DNA from: Xanthobacteraceae bacterium
Lineage (GTDB): Bacteria > Pseudomonadota > Alphaproteobacteria > Rhizobiales > Xanthobacteraceae
NCBI GenBank assembly: GCA_028290465.1
Contig: JAQGJU010000004.1
Location: 1-64,000 of the forward strand
Direction of reading: 5' to 3'
DNA length: 64,000 nt
This document shows positions 27,338-36,030 of the stretch, piece after piece (positions within the stretch are counted from its first letter, which is position 1; every line of letters begins with the position of its first letter). The position numbers and the translations under genes were made by a program. A model generated the notes under the pieces. The model was given only the letters and a program-made list of their open reading frames with translations, searched no databases and was not told the DNA's origin.

Positions 27338-28870
27338 TCATTTATAAGAGCCGAAAAGTCGCTTCAGAAATGTAAGGAGTTGCGACCACGCTGCGCCAAT
27401 TATCTCCACTATCATTGGGATTGTAACGACAGCCAATATGAGCAGCACGAGGTAGATCAGGATCCACATCACATATGCCCAGACCCTTCGCAGCTTCTGA
27501 GTCCTTGATTGTGGGACGATCCAAGGCGACTTGGCGCCGCCTGCCGGCGTAAAGCTTCCACCATCGAGCAGCCAGTCGACCAACGCATCGGAAAGCTGAT
27601 TACGCGGTCCGGGCGACGTACCTTTCGCTTTCGCCTTCAGGCGGTGCCGCGCGATCCGCAAATAACAGAGATGACTATAGAGCAGGAGCCAATGTGCCTT
27701 GTAGGCTAGGTTTCGCGGCTGAATAACGGGCCGCGAAGCCAGGGTGACTGTGTCGAAAGCGTCGAGCGAAGCACCGACCGGATCGGTAGGATCATAAATA
27801 TTGATCCATTCCGTTGCGCTAGTGAACGCGGCCTCACCGACATTGATCGGCACCCGTGCCGGCCAAAGCGTCGCGAATTTGTCCAGCGGCGAGCCATAGG
27901 TCAGCAGCCCTCGAAAACCTTTGAAGAGCTCGTCGCGGTAGACCATGTCGTCATCGGCCAACCAGACGGGCCGCCTTGGCAGCATGTCGCCCGGCGCCGG
28001 CGGCGGATCGTGAGGCCGGCGCCGACCGGCAAGGCCTTTGGCGACAAGGTCCTGCCAACGCGGTTCGTCGAGATAGTTCGCAAGCGCGCGGCCGTTCTCC
28101 ATCATGCCGTTGTAAGCGACCACCGATCCAAGACTATGCGCGACGACATACCAACGGTCATAATTTTGCAGAGCGACGTCGACGATGGTTCGGATCATGC
28201 GCCGACGAATGGAGACGCGGGGTGGTTCGCGATAGGCGTCGATGAAACCGCCGTCGCTGCGCTTCGTCTGATTATAAAGTTTGACGGCACTCACATAGTT
28301 CACGAACACGCGGACCAGATCCGGCGGGTGCAGGCCGAGCAATCGCCGAGCTAAGAATACCAGGACGCCGATCGAGTACGCGCCGACCAGGAACACGTTT
28401 GAAACGGCAAAAAGCTGTAGGCGCGCAATTCCCATCTGGAGCTTCGATAGTCCTCCGGGAAACCGCGGCATCTGCATCACGCTGCTGCCGGATAGCGTAT
28501 TGTTGAGCTTGTTTGGCAGACTCCAGATCGAGAGGCCCCAAAGCCAGAACTTGATCTCTTTCTTGAGCGTGTAGGGCTCGTTGACATCGGCCCACCACAC
28601 CTCGTGGAAAAGCAGTTCCTGCTGCTTGCCATTCGGCTGCCGGACGATCGCGCGCAACGGCGCGCCGGGCTGGCCGGTCCAGGTGTCCTGTTCGGCGCGG
28701 AGCGTCGCGGCTCCGGAGCCGACGATCTCCACCGTGGCGTCGGGCGCCGGAGTTCGCAGACGGACCGCATCAATCAGCGGACGAATGGCGGCGTCGACGT
28801 GCTCGAAGCGGCGGTGATCGCCGATGCCATGAACGAAGATTGTCCCGATGCGCTCGCGCAAAACTCCCAT
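27338..28870 (-). CDS. membrane-anchored alpha/beta-hydrolase-like protein (510 aa)
   Basis: Two features of a lipase/esterase fold are visible: the N-terminal FVHGIGDH oxyanion-loop motif and a nucleophile elbow AHSLGS in WYVVAHSLGSVVAYN. Two regions are membrane-like: AVSNVFLVGAYSIGVLVFLARRLL in the middle and AYVMWILIYLVLLILAVVTIPMIVEIIGAAW at the C-terminus. The conserved-looking FTSATEWINIYDPTDPVGASLD near residue 370 may carry the acid residue, and a C-terminal His could complete the triad. The substrate is unknown. The start at 28870 gives MGVLRERIGTIFVHGIGDH, a sensible N-terminus. Confidence 0.7.
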   Translation of the reverse strand: MGVLRERIGTIFVHGIGDHRRFEHVDAAIRPLIDAVRLRTPAPDATVEIVGSGAATLRAEQDTWTGQPGAPLRAIVRQPNGKQQELLFHEVWWADVNEPYTLKKEIKFWLWGLSIWSLPNKLNNTLSGSSVMQMPRFPGGLSKLQMGIARLQLFAVSNVFLVGAYSIGVLVFLARRLLGLHPPDLVRVFVNYVSAVKLYNQTKRSDGGFIDAYREPPRVSIRRRMIRTIVDVALQNYDRWYVVAHSLGSVVAYNGMMENGRALANYLDEPRWQDLVAKGLAGRRRPHDPPPAPGDMLPRRPVWLADDDMVYRDELFKGFRGLLTYGSPLDKFATLWPARVPINVGEAAFTSATEWINIYDPTDPVGASLDAFDTVTLASRPVIQPRNLAYKAHWLLLYSHLCYLRIARHRLKAKAKGTSPGPRNQLSDALVDWLLDGGSFTPAGGAKSPWIVPQSRTQKLRRVWAYVMWILIYLVLLILAVVTIPMIVEIIGAAWSQLLTFLKRLFGSYK

Positions 28871-28963
28871 TTCAGCCCCCGAAAGTCACCACCCTAGGTT
28901 GCTGTTGTAAAGAACCTCGTCCTAGACTGCAAATCCGGTCCGTCGCCGACAAGGATAGCCGCT

Positions 28964-29758
28964 TTAAACAGCCACCGCGGCCTTGATGTGCGGATGGGCG
29001 TCGTAGTCCTCCAGCGTAAAGTCCTCGTAGCGGAAGCCGGAGATATCCTTCACGGCCGGATTGAGCCGCATCATGGGCAGCGCCTTTAAGGGTCGCGACA
29101 ATTGCAGCCGCGCCTGCTCCAGGTGATTGAGATAAAGGTGCGCGTCGCCGAGCGTGTGGATGAATTCACCGGGCTTGAGATCGGTTACCTGCGCTACCAT
29201 CAGGGTCAGCAGCGCATAGGACGCAATGTTGAACGGCACACCGAGAAAGATGTCGGCCGAGCGCTGATAGAGCTGGCAGGACAGTTTGCCGTCCGCGACA
29301 TAGAACTGAAACAGGCAGTGGCACGGCGGCAGCGCCATCTTGTCGACCTCGGCCGGATTCCAGGCCGTGACGATCAGCCGGCGCGAGTCCGGATTGCGCC
29401 TTATCGCCGCCACCACATTGGCGATCTGGTCGATGGTGGCGCCATCGGCCGCCGGCCAGGAACGCCACTGCTGGCCGTAGACCGGGCCGAGTTCGCCGTT
29501 CTCGTCGGCCCATTCGTCCCAGATCCGAACGCCGTTGTCGTTCAGATATTTGATGTTGGTCTCACCTTTGAGAAACCACAGCAGTTCGTGCACGATCGAT
29601 TTGACGTGCAGCTTCTTGGTGGTGGTCAGCGGAAAACCATTGGACAGGTCGAACCGCATCTGGTGGCCGAAGATCGAGCGCGTGCCGGTGCCGGTGCGGT
29701 CGTGCTTAACGGCACCGCGGTCCAGCACAGTCTGCATCAGGTCGAGATATTGGCGCAC
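28964..29758 (-). CDS. thyA: thymidylate synthase (GTG start)
   Basis: ThyA methylates dUMP to dTMP using methylene-tetrahydrofolate. From the GTG at 29758 the protein is 264 residues, the standard bacterial length, starting [14 protein letters not shown]. Motifs include [26 protein letters not shown], the catalytic Cys in [13 protein letters not shown], and [26 protein letters not shown] longer frame with an ATG start 354 bp upstream is not supported because the extra part has no ThyA homology. AGAGG precedes the GTG. Confidence 0.95.
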   Translation of the reverse strand: MRQYLDLMQTVLDRGAVKHDRTGTGTRSIFGHQMRFDLSNGFPLTTTKKLHVKSIVHELLWFLKGETNIKYLNDNGVRIWDEWADENGELGPVYGQQWRSWPAADGATIDQIANVVAAIRRNPDSRRLIVTAWNPAEVDKMALPPCHCLFQFYVADGKLSCQLYQRSADIFLGVPFNIASYALLTLMVAQVTDLKPGEFIHTLGDAHLYLNHLEQARLQLSRPLKALPMMRLNPAVKDISGFRYEDFTLEDYDAHPHIKAAVAV

Positions 29759-30395
29759 GCGGCCTCTTGTGGCGGTTAATTGCGGCGGTGGAGTGAGTCG
29801 GCCCCAGTGTAGCGCGGGGCGGCGGCGGCCGAAACGCCATCCCTGAGGGGTATCCCGGCCCCTCCGACGTGCCCCACTGATGAATGGCCGGCCCGCGGCA
29901 ATGGAACCAGGCACTCCGCCGCGCCGATTCCCTAACGTGAGCTTCGTCCGTTCGCGGGCTGTGCCGGCTGCGTTCGGACGGAGCTTAACAAGGCTGGCTA
30001 ATGTTCTGTTGGACAGAACGTCGAATCGTCTTCGCGCTGCGCTGAATGCCTTCAAACTGAGCGCCGGACATTTATAGGCACTTTGGGTGTGAGAATCCCG
30101 CGATGTAAACACACGACAGCCGTTGCCACGGTCTGTTCGCGCGGCGTCCCGGTCTTGTTCGCCCAGGCCTTAACAGGGCTGACTAATGTTCCGTTCGGCG
30201 AACGCGCGCATTGTCACCCTCCACGGCAATAATATGGAAACGGCGGCCTTTTCGGACCGCTGTTTCGACGCAAAGCTTAACAACGATATCCACAGTTCAA
30301 AGGTTGCCGATGGAACCCAGTCGAGGCAGGCTGCTGCGGAGGCCGGCGGCGATCTCGGGATGCTGCTGACAAGAAGTCCTCGGGGCATACAGCCG
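29759..30395. other. 637-bp non-coding region with two related palindrome-bearing repeats
   Basis: No convincing gene was found. Two copies of a ~36-bp element lie 185 bp apart, 29984-30020 and 30169-30204. Both read CTTAACA-GGCT-CTAATGTTC with few differences, then an inverted repeat. In the first it is the perfect GTTCTGT-TGG-ACAGAAC (30003-30019); in the second CGTTC-GGC-GAACG. The position, upstream of the signal-peptidase fusion gene and divergent from thyA, fits paired operator or promoter copies. Confidence 0.55.
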
Positions 30396-31616
30396 ATGAG
30401 TCCATGGCTTTCGGTCTGGCTGAAGCCAGGCAACACGATCGAACGCATGCTGGAGGAACATCCGCGACGCGGCATCTGGCTGCTGGCGGTCCTTGGCGGC
30501 ATATCCGGTATCGTCACGCAGTTGATCTCAGCCGGATGGACGACCGAATTGCTCGACTGGCGTGCGATCGTCGGCGTCGCACTGGCGGGAGCGTTATTCG
30601 GTGTCGTCGGACTTTATCTCTACGGCCTATGCTTCAGATGGAGCGGAAGGATGTTCGGCGGCCGGGCACCCGCCGCCGATTTGCGCACGCTAGTGGCCTG
30701 GGGATCCGTTCCCTACGTCGCAAGCTTGGCGATCTGTCTCGCCATCCTGGTCTGGCTGAAATTCTTCGGCAGCGCGGAGTCGGCCGTTAAGCCCGAGGCG
30801 CTGGTCGTTACGATGCAGACGATCGCCGCGGTGCTCAGCTTCTGGTGTCTGATCATGTTCTTGCTCATGGTCGCGCGCGTGCAGCATTTTGGATTCTGGC
30901 GCACCATCGCCAGCAGCGTGGTCGGTATGCTGTTGCTGCTCTTGCTGTTGTTCGCATTCATCGTGCCGTTCAGGACGTTTCTATTCCAGCCCTTCAATAC
31001 GCCCAGCGGCTCGCAGAAGCCGGCGCTGCTGGTCGACGATTATTTCTTCGTGTCGAAATATGCCTACGGCTACACTCACTATTCGCTGCCGTTTTCGCCG
31101 CCGCTGTTCTCCGGCCGGTTCTGGGCCGCCGAGCCAAAGCGCGGCGACATCGCCGTGTTCCGGCTGCCCAAGGACACCTCGACCGACTACATCAAGCGCG
31201 TGGTCGGCCTGCCCGGCGATCGCATTCAGATGATCAATGGCGAGCTCCATATCAACGGCCAGCCGGTCAAGCGCGAACGCATCGAGGATTTCATCGACAC
31301 CGACGATGGCCGCACCACTTCGGTCAAGCAATGGCGCGAGACGCTGCCCAACGGGGTGAGCTATGCCACGCTCGATCTCATCGACAATGGCTTTTACGAC
31401 AACACGCCGGTCTACAATGTTCCGCCCGGCCACTATTTCATGATGGGCGACAACCGCGACAACTCCACCGACAGCCGCGTGATGTCGCAGGTCGGCTATG
31501 TGCCGTTCGAAAACCTGATCGGCCGCGCCGAGATCATCTTCAATTCAATCGCGCCGCGTTCCAAATCAGCGCAGCCCGGCATACGCCTCAATCGCATCGG
31601 CATGGCGGTGCGATAG
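30396..31616 (+). CDS. lepB: Yip1-like membrane domain fused to type I signal peptidase
   Basis: Signal peptidase I removes Sec signal peptides at the outer face of the inner membrane. In this 406-residue protein residues 1-~165 form a Yip1-like module (MSPWLSVWLKPGNTIERMLEE, then four to five membrane helices). Residues ~173-190 are a further helix, and the rest is the peptidase. The catalytic Ser206 is in PSGSQKPALLV, where Met normally follows the Ser; here it is Gln. The catalytic Lys267 is in DYIKRVVGLPGDRI, and the box MGDNRDNSTDSR is intact. The start at 30396 is chosen because Yip1 proteins begin this way; the frame is open for 70 codons upstream. Ribosome-binding signals are weak. 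Confidence 0.85.
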   Translation: MSPWLSVWLKPGNTIERMLEEHPRRGIWLLAVLGGISGIVTQLISAGWTTELLDWRAIVGVALAGALFGVVGLYLYGLCFRWSGRMFGGRAPAADLRTLVAWGSVPYVASLAICLAILVWLKFFGSAESAVKPEALVVTMQTIAAVLSFWCLIMFLLMVARVQHFGFWRTIASSVVGMLLLLLLLFAFIVPFRTFLFQPFNTPSGSQKPALLVDDYFFVSKYAYGYTHYSLPFSPPLFSGRFWAAEPKRGDIAVFRLPKDTSTDYIKRVVGLPGDRIQMINGELHINGQPVKRERIEDFIDTDDGRTTSVKQWRETLPNGVSYATLDLIDNGFYDNTPVYNVPPGHYFMMGDNRDNSTDSRVMSQVGYVPFENLIGRAEIIFNSIAPRSKSAQPGIRLNRIGMAVR

Positions 31617-31625
31617 GCCGAACAA

Positions 31626-31653
31626 AAACGGCGGCCATTTCCGGCCGCCGTTT
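31626..31653. terminator. bidirectional terminator between lepB-like gene and tctC
   Basis: An 11-bp perfect stem (AAACGGCGGCC/GGCCGCCGTTT) with a 6-nt loop lies 9 bp past the lepB stop and 30 bp past the tctC stop on the other strand. A-rich and T-rich flanks on both sides fit termination in both directions. Confidence 0.85.
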
Positions 31654-31682
31654 ATTTCACTCAGATTCTAATTCTCACAACG

Positions 31683-32684
31683 TCAATTCGTGACGTTCGC
31701 CTTGATGATCGGGGTCCACTTCGCGATCTCGCTCTTCACCAGAGTGGCGAGGGCCTGCGACCCGCGGCGGTCCTTGCCCGGAATATCGCTGCCGAGATCG
31801 AGGAGACGCTTGCGCACGGTCTCATCGTCCAGCGCCTGATCGAGCGCCGCCGACAGCTTGTCGACGATCGGCTTCGGCGTCCCCTTCGGTGCGAACAGCG
31901 CGTTCCAGGCCGACGCCTGGAATTCCGGCAGTCCGGCCTCGGTCGAGGTCGGCACGTTCGGCAGCGCCGGGTTTCGCTCCGCCGTGCCGATCGCATAGGC
32001 CTTGATGGTGCCGCCCTGGATGTGCGGCACCAGATTGACGATCTGATCGCACATGTAGTCGACCTGACCGCCGAGCAGCGCGTTCAGGGCCGGGCCGGTG
32101 CCGTTGAACGGGACCGCGATCGGCTTGACCTGCATCACCGAGTTCAGCAACAGGCAGGTGGTGAACGACACCGAACCGACGCCCGCATGGGCCGCGTTCA
32201 TCTTGTCGGTGTTGGCCTTCACATACGCGACGAACTCCTTGAGATCCTTGGCCGGAAAATCCTTCTTGGCGACGATCAGGATCGGTGTGCCGGCCGCGAG
32301 GCCGATCGGTTCGAAATCGGCGTCCGGCTTGTAGGCGAGGTTCGGATACAGCGCGACCGAGGCCGCGTGGGTGCCCATATGGCCCATGACGATGGTGTAG
32401 CCGTCATTGGTGGCGCGCGCCGCGCGGGTCGACCCGGTGGTGCCGCCGGCCCCGACCACGTTTTCGACAACGACGGTCTGTTTCAAGGTGCGAGCCATGT
32501 GCTCGCTGACGATGCGGGCAATGATATCGGTGGGGCCGCCGGCCGCGAATGGTACGATCATGGTGATGACGCGGCTGGGATAGTCCTGCGCCGCCGCCGG
32601 GCCGGCCGCCAAGCTGACCGTCAGTCCTACCGCCACTACGGAGAGCAGTGCCTTCGACGCTACCCGTTTGAAAAGACTAGCCAT
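31683..32684 (-). CDS. tctC: tripartite tricarboxylate transporter substrate-binding protein (Bug/TctC family)
   Basis: The 333-residue periplasmic binding protein has signal peptide SKALLSVVAVGLTVSLAAGPAAAQ and the family opening YPSRVITMIVPFAAGGPTDIIARIV. VENVVGAGGTTGSTRAA and the late ALPNVPTSTEAGLPEF motif follow. It would deliver a carboxylate to the TctAB channel encoded just upstream on the same strand. A terminator lies between tctA and tctC, so tctC may also have its own promoter (32685-32820). The ligand is unknown. Confidence 0.92.
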   Translation of the reverse strand: MASLFKRVASKALLSVVAVGLTVSLAAGPAAAQDYPSRVITMIVPFAAGGPTDIIARIVSEHMARTLKQTVVVENVVGAGGTTGSTRAARATNDGYTIVMGHMGTHAASVALYPNLAYKPDADFEPIGLAAGTPILIVAKKDFPAKDLKEFVAYVKANTDKMNAAHAGVGSVSFTTCLLLNSVMQVKPIAVPFNGTGPALNALLGGQVDYMCDQIVNLVPHIQGGTIKAYAIGTAERNPALPNVPTSTEAGLPEFQASAWNALFAPKGTPKPIVDKLSAALDQALDDETVRKRLLDLGSDIPGKDRRGSQALATLVKSEIAKWTPIIKANVTN

Positions 32685-32820
32685 CCTGGTCACTCCCTGT
32701 TCGGTTTTTCCCACCCGTTCAAACGACGGCGGGTTTATGGCCCTACAACACCTGACGCTAGCGACTTTTTCAATGCGCCGTTCGTCGCGGAATGCGCCTA
32801 TCTGGATCACAAAATGGAAA

Positions 32821-32848
32821 TGGGGCGGCCCGAAACCGGACCGCCCCA
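32821..32848 (-). terminator. terminator-like hairpin between tctA and tctC
   Basis: An 8-bp stem (TGGGGCGG/CCGCCCCA) with a short internal pairing is followed by ATTTCC then ATTTTG on the minus strand, 55 bp past the tctA stop. It may reduce tctA read-through into tctC or process the transcript so that the binding protein is expressed separately. Confidence 0.6.
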
Positions 32849-32902
32849 TTTAAAAACATAGCCTTAGCAAGTCCGCAGAAACTCTCCGCGACGGAGAAGG
32901 CC

Positions 32903-34414
32903 TCAGCCTTCTTCGACGAAGACTTCGTCGCGGCGCTTGCGGATGGTCGGCAACAGCGCGAGCACCAGCAGAACGGTCGCGACGGCGATCAGGCCGGCCG
33001 AAATCGGACGGGTGATGAACACCGTCGGATCGCCGCGCGCGATCAGCATGGCGCGGCGCAGGTTCTCTTCCATCAGCGGGCCAAGCACGAAGCCGAGCAG
33101 CATCGGCGCCGGTTCGAAGTCGTGCTTCACCATCCAGTAGCCGATCAACCCGAAGACCGCCGCGATGATCACATCGCTCGGCGAGTTGTTCACCGAGTAG
33201 ATGCCGATGCAGCAGAACACGACGATCGACGGGAACAGCAGCCGATACGGCACCCGCAGCAGGCTGACCCACAGACCGACCAGCGGCAGGTTGATGATGA
33301 CCAGCATCAGATTGCCGACCCACATCGAGGCGATCATGCCCCAAAACAGTTCGGGCTGCTTGGTCATCACCTGCGGACCGGGCACGATGCCCTGGATCGT
33401 CATGGCGCCGACCATCAGCGCCATCACGGCGTTCGGCGGAATGCCGAGGGTCAAGAGCGGAATGAACGAGGTCTGAGCCGCGGCGTTATTGGCGCTTTCC
33501 GGCGCCGCGACGCCTTCGATCGCACCGCGACCGAAGCGCGACGGATCCTTGGCGATGCGCTTTTCCACCGTGTAGGCGGCGAACGACGCCACGATGGCGC
33601 CGCCGCCCGGCAGAATGCCCAGGATTGAGCCGAGTATCGTGCCGCGCGCGATGGCCGGCGCCGAGTCGATCAAATCCTGACGGGTCGGCATCAGGCCGGT
33701 GACCTTGGTATTCAAGATCTCGCGGCTTTCGTCCGACATTTCCAGGTTGCGGATGATTTCGGCGAACCCGAACAAGCCCATCGCCACGTTGGCGAAGCCG
33801 ATGCCGTCGGAAAGCTCCGCCCAGTCAAACGTCATGCGTCCGGCACCCGTTTCCAGATCGGAACCGACCATCGACAGCAGCAGGCCGAGCAGGATGACGG
33901 CGATCGCCTTGAGGACCGAGCCTCTGGCCAGCACCACGGCGAAGATCAGGCCGAGCACCATCAGCGAGAAGTATTCGGCCGGACCGAACAACAGCGCGAG
34001 GCTGGTGAGCGGCGCACCCAATGCGGCGACCAGCACGGTCGAAACCGTACCGGCAAAGAACGACCCGATCGCCGCGATAGAGAGCGCAGCTCCCGCCCTG
34101 CCTTGCCGGGCCATCTGATGGCCGTCCAGACATGTAACGACGGATCCGGCTTCACCCGGGATGTTGACCAGAACCGACGTGGTCGAGCCACCATATTGGG
34201 CGCCGTAGTAAATGCCGGCCAGCATGATCAGCGCGCTGGTCGGCGACAGGCCGAAGGTGATCGTCAGCAGCATCGCCACGGTGGCGACGGTGCCGATGCC
34301 GGGCAGCACGCCGACGAGCGTGCCGACCAGCGCACCGATCAGGCAGAAGAACAAGTTCTGCGGTTGCGCCGCGACCGAGAAGCCGAGCGCCAGGTTCGCA
34401 ATAAGATCGTGCAT
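32903..34414 (-). CDS. tctA: tripartite tricarboxylate transporter large permease TctA
   Basis: TctA is the large inner-membrane channel of the TTT system, driven by ion gradients. The 503-residue protein has about twelve membrane helices. Family motifs include FFCLIGALVGTLVGVLPGIGTVATVAMLL, GGSTTSVLVNIPGEAGSVVTCLDGHQMARQGRAG, ILGILPGGGAIVASFAAYTVEKR and LTLGIPPNAVMALMVGAM. It lies 12 bp after tctB and upstream of tctC, so a complete transporter is encoded. Confidence 0.95.
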   Translation of the reverse strand: MHDLIANLALGFSVAAQPQNLFFCLIGALVGTLVGVLPGIGTVATVAMLLTITFGLSPTSALIMLAGIYYGAQYGGSTTSVLVNIPGEAGSVVTCLDGHQMARQGRAGAALSIAAIGSFFAGTVSTVLVAALGAPLTSLALLFGPAEYFSLMVLGLIFAVVLARGSVLKAIAVILLGLLLSMVGSDLETGAGRMTFDWAELSDGIGFANVAMGLFGFAEIIRNLEMSDESREILNTKVTGLMPTRQDLIDSAPAIARGTILGSILGILPGGGAIVASFAAYTVEKRIAKDPSRFGRGAIEGVAAPESANNAAAQTSFIPLLTLGIPPNAVMALMVGAMTIQGIVPGPQVMTKQPELFWGMIASMWVGNLMLVIINLPLVGLWVSLLRVPYRLLFPSIVVFCCIGIYSVNNSPSDVIIAAVFGLIGYWMVKHDFEPAPMLLGFVLGPLMEENLRRAMLIARGDPTVFITRPISAGLIAVATVLLVLALLPTIRKRRDEVFVEEG

Positions 34415-34426
34415 TTCGATACCTGC

Positions 34427-34912
34427 TTAGAAACGCGGCCAGAGCTGGAACGGAAGTCCGAGCCCGTAATAGAACAGCGCGACGCAGAACGCGGTCATGG
34501 CCGCCGCGGCGATGAGGCTTTCCACCACCTTCGCCTCGCGCGAGCCGGCGATCGCGATCAGGAAGGCCAAGTAGGAGGCCGGCACCAGGCCGACGGGCCG
34601 TACGATCAGGGCGAAGATCAGGATTGCGGCCACGACCAGCGCCGGCCCGCGATAGGCATAGGGCTCGATGTCGGGTCCATCGGTGAACAGGCCGATCAAG
34701 GCAATGCCCGCGCCGCAGATGGCGAGCAGGACGGAGAACAGTCGCGGCGCCGTGCCCGGCCCGAAGGCGAAGCCCTGCATGCCGGACAGGTCTTTCGTCG
34801 CCCATAACGCAACGACCGCGACAACGAGCAGTACTAAGCCACCCCAAAAGTCGCGCGGGTTACGTACGCCCAGAAAGCGCTTGCCCGCGCCCGTCGATGT
34901 TTGATCCGACAT
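34427..34912 (-). CDS. tctB: tripartite tricarboxylate transporter small permease TctB
   Basis: The 161-residue membrane protein has four hydrophobic segments (FWGGLVLLVVAVVALWA; TAPRLFSVLLAICGAGIALIGL; RGPALVVAAILIFALIVRPVGLVPASYLAFLIAIAG; SLIAAAAMTAFCVALFYYGLGLPFQLWP). The pattern GTAPRLFS and the ending fit TctB/DUF1468. The start MSDQTSTG at 34912 is chosen; the frame is open further upstream but with no membrane or homology features. Confidence 0.88.
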   Translation of the reverse strand: MSDQTSTGAGKRFLGVRNPRDFWGGLVLLVVAVVALWATKDLSGMQGFAFGPGTAPRLFSVLLAICGAGIALIGLFTDGPDIEPYAYRGPALVVAAILIFALIVRPVGLVPASYLAFLIAIAGSREAKVVESLIAAAAMTAFCVALFYYGLGLPFQLWPRF

Positions 34913-35163
34913 TTTGTGTATCCCACCCGACGTTTTTGCTTCTGCCCGGGCGTTCTTGGCACATTGCGGTGGTGCGGTCAAATGTCGCACCATATGCAAG
35001 AAAGCCGCATGGGATGGGCTTTTCAGGCCAATCTTCACCTGCGACATCTTGTCAATGTGGCGAACTAGGGCGCTCAAGGGTGGGGCGACTCTCTCCGCGC
35101 GCGGGGAGAAGGTGCACGCAGCATTCGCGTGAGACCCAGCGTCCTACAGCCCCGGCCGGACCA

Positions 35164-35184
35164 CCGCCGGATCAAGTCCGGCGG
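35164..35184. repeat. GC-rich hairpin, likely intergenic repeat or terminator
   Basis: A perfect 8-bp stem (CCGCCGGA/TCCGGCGG) with a TCAAG loop lies 20 bp past the stop of the short DksA/TraR gene. The GATCAAGTCCGGCGG form recalls the many GGTCAAGCCCGGC repeats between alphaproteobacterial genes. It could also end the dksA-like transcript, though there is no T-run. Confidence 0.45.
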
Positions 35185-35204
35185 CAGGCTTTTCCGATCA
35201 TGCT

Positions 35205-35549
35205 CTAGCCGCAGGCTTCGCAGGCTTCGCAGGTGTCGCGGGTCGGGTCGGCTTCGAGATGACTTTTCGAAATGGCGGCGCCGCAGCAAGCGCACACGCC
35301 ATATTGGCCGGTCTCCATCAGATCGAAGGCCCGTAAGATTCGGGCGATGCGTCGGCGCACCGCCATGTCGCCTTGGTTAGGGTCGTTCGTCCGGTCATAC
35401 AGATCGTCAAGTTGCTGCTGAAGTCGGGCGCGCGTGCCGTTCAACCATCGGTCATCGCGCAGGTCCGGCTCCGCCCCCGCCGCGGTGATGGTGGTCCGAG
35501 GCCCCGTGACGCGTTGCAGGATCGCTTCGATAGCGGTTCGTATCATCAT
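35205..35549 (-). CDS. short TraR/DksA-family zinc-finger protein
   Basis: The 114-residue protein has a DksA/TraR-type C-terminal C4 zinc finger: first pair in VCACCGAAI, second in DTCEACEACG. A coiled-coil-like helix precedes it (RARLQQQLDDLYDRTNDPNQGDMAVRRRIARILRAFDLMETGQYG). DksA relatives bind the RNA polymerase secondary channel with ppGpp. The acidic DPNQ/GDM tip differs from the DxxDxA tip of true DksA, so it is more likely a minor paralogue or a TraR-like factor. The start is set by GAGGA upstream of ATG-ATG. Confidence 0.85.
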   Translation of the reverse strand: MMIRTAIEAILQRVTGPRTTITAAGAEPDLRDDRWLNGTRARLQQQLDDLYDRTNDPNQGDMAVRRRIARILRAFDLMETGQYGVCACCGAAISKSHLEADPTRDTCEACEACG

Positions 35550-35652
35550 GAATAGTCCTCGATCGCCGCATGGCGCGGCGAACGATGCGCCGCTCGCGCT
35601 CAGGTGGGCGAATGAATCGGAAAAATGGCGGGAAGATCCCGGCAGAAGCCGA

Positions 35653-36030
35653 TTACCGTCGAGGTGGTTTTTCCGGATGCGGCAGGCCTGCTCCCTGTCC
35701 GCAATCAGCATCGGCGCAGGCATGTACGGTATCCATCGAGTCGGTCAGCAGCGCCACCCGAAGCGGCACACCGAGATCGCAACCATGGTCGCTGGTGTCC
35801 GCGGGCGCTCCGCTGAGCGCGGCATGATCGATGCAGGTCCGGTTGCTGTTGGAAGTCGGGTTGCCGTCGCAAGTCGGGTTGCCGTCGGCCGGGACAATGC
35901 CGGTCGCGCTGTGGGCGGCCGCGTGCGCCGCGCTGTGGCTGGCGTGATGAGCGGGCAAGCCTGTAAGCAACGCAAAGCACAACATGGCGCGGCAAACAGC
36001 GTCAGCGAATGAAGTTTTGCCGGCCATCAT
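35653..36030 (-). CDS. putative exported Cys/His-containing small protein (125 aa)
   Basis: The N-terminus (KTSFADAVCRAMLCFALLTGLPAHHASHS) could be a signal peptide. It is followed by Ala/His repeats (SAAHAAAHSA), a short duplicated unit (GNPTCDGNPTSNSNRTC) and scattered cysteines. This composition suggests a secreted metal-binding or disulfide-rich protein, but no family is recognised. Its ATG overlaps the TGA of the upstream 92-aa frame by 4 bp. Because the region is repeat-like and codon use could not be computed, it remains tentative. Confidence 0.4.
   Translation of the reverse strand: MMAGKTSFADAVCRAMLCFALLTGLPAHHASHSAAHAAAHSATGIVPADGNPTCDGNPTSNSNRTCIDHAALSGAPADTSDHGCDLGVPLRVALLTDSMDTVHACADADCGQGAGLPHPEKPPRR

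Noticed and set aside
30001-30020. GTTC-containing dyad considered as a LexA (SOS) box
   Set aside because: Alphaproteobacterial LexA sites are direct repeats GTTC-N7-GTTC; here the half-sites are inverted (GTTC...GAAC) with different spacing, and the nearby genes are not SOS genes.
28964-30112. Thymidylate synthase with a 118-residue N-terminal extension
   Set aside because: The extension has no homology; the GTG at 29758 gives the standard 264-residue protein.
35174-35203. Possible second copy of the 47-bp AGCATGATC palindrome
   Set aside because: Only the short stretch TTTTCC-GATCATGCT matches; the left arm is missing, so it may be coincidence or a worn fragment.
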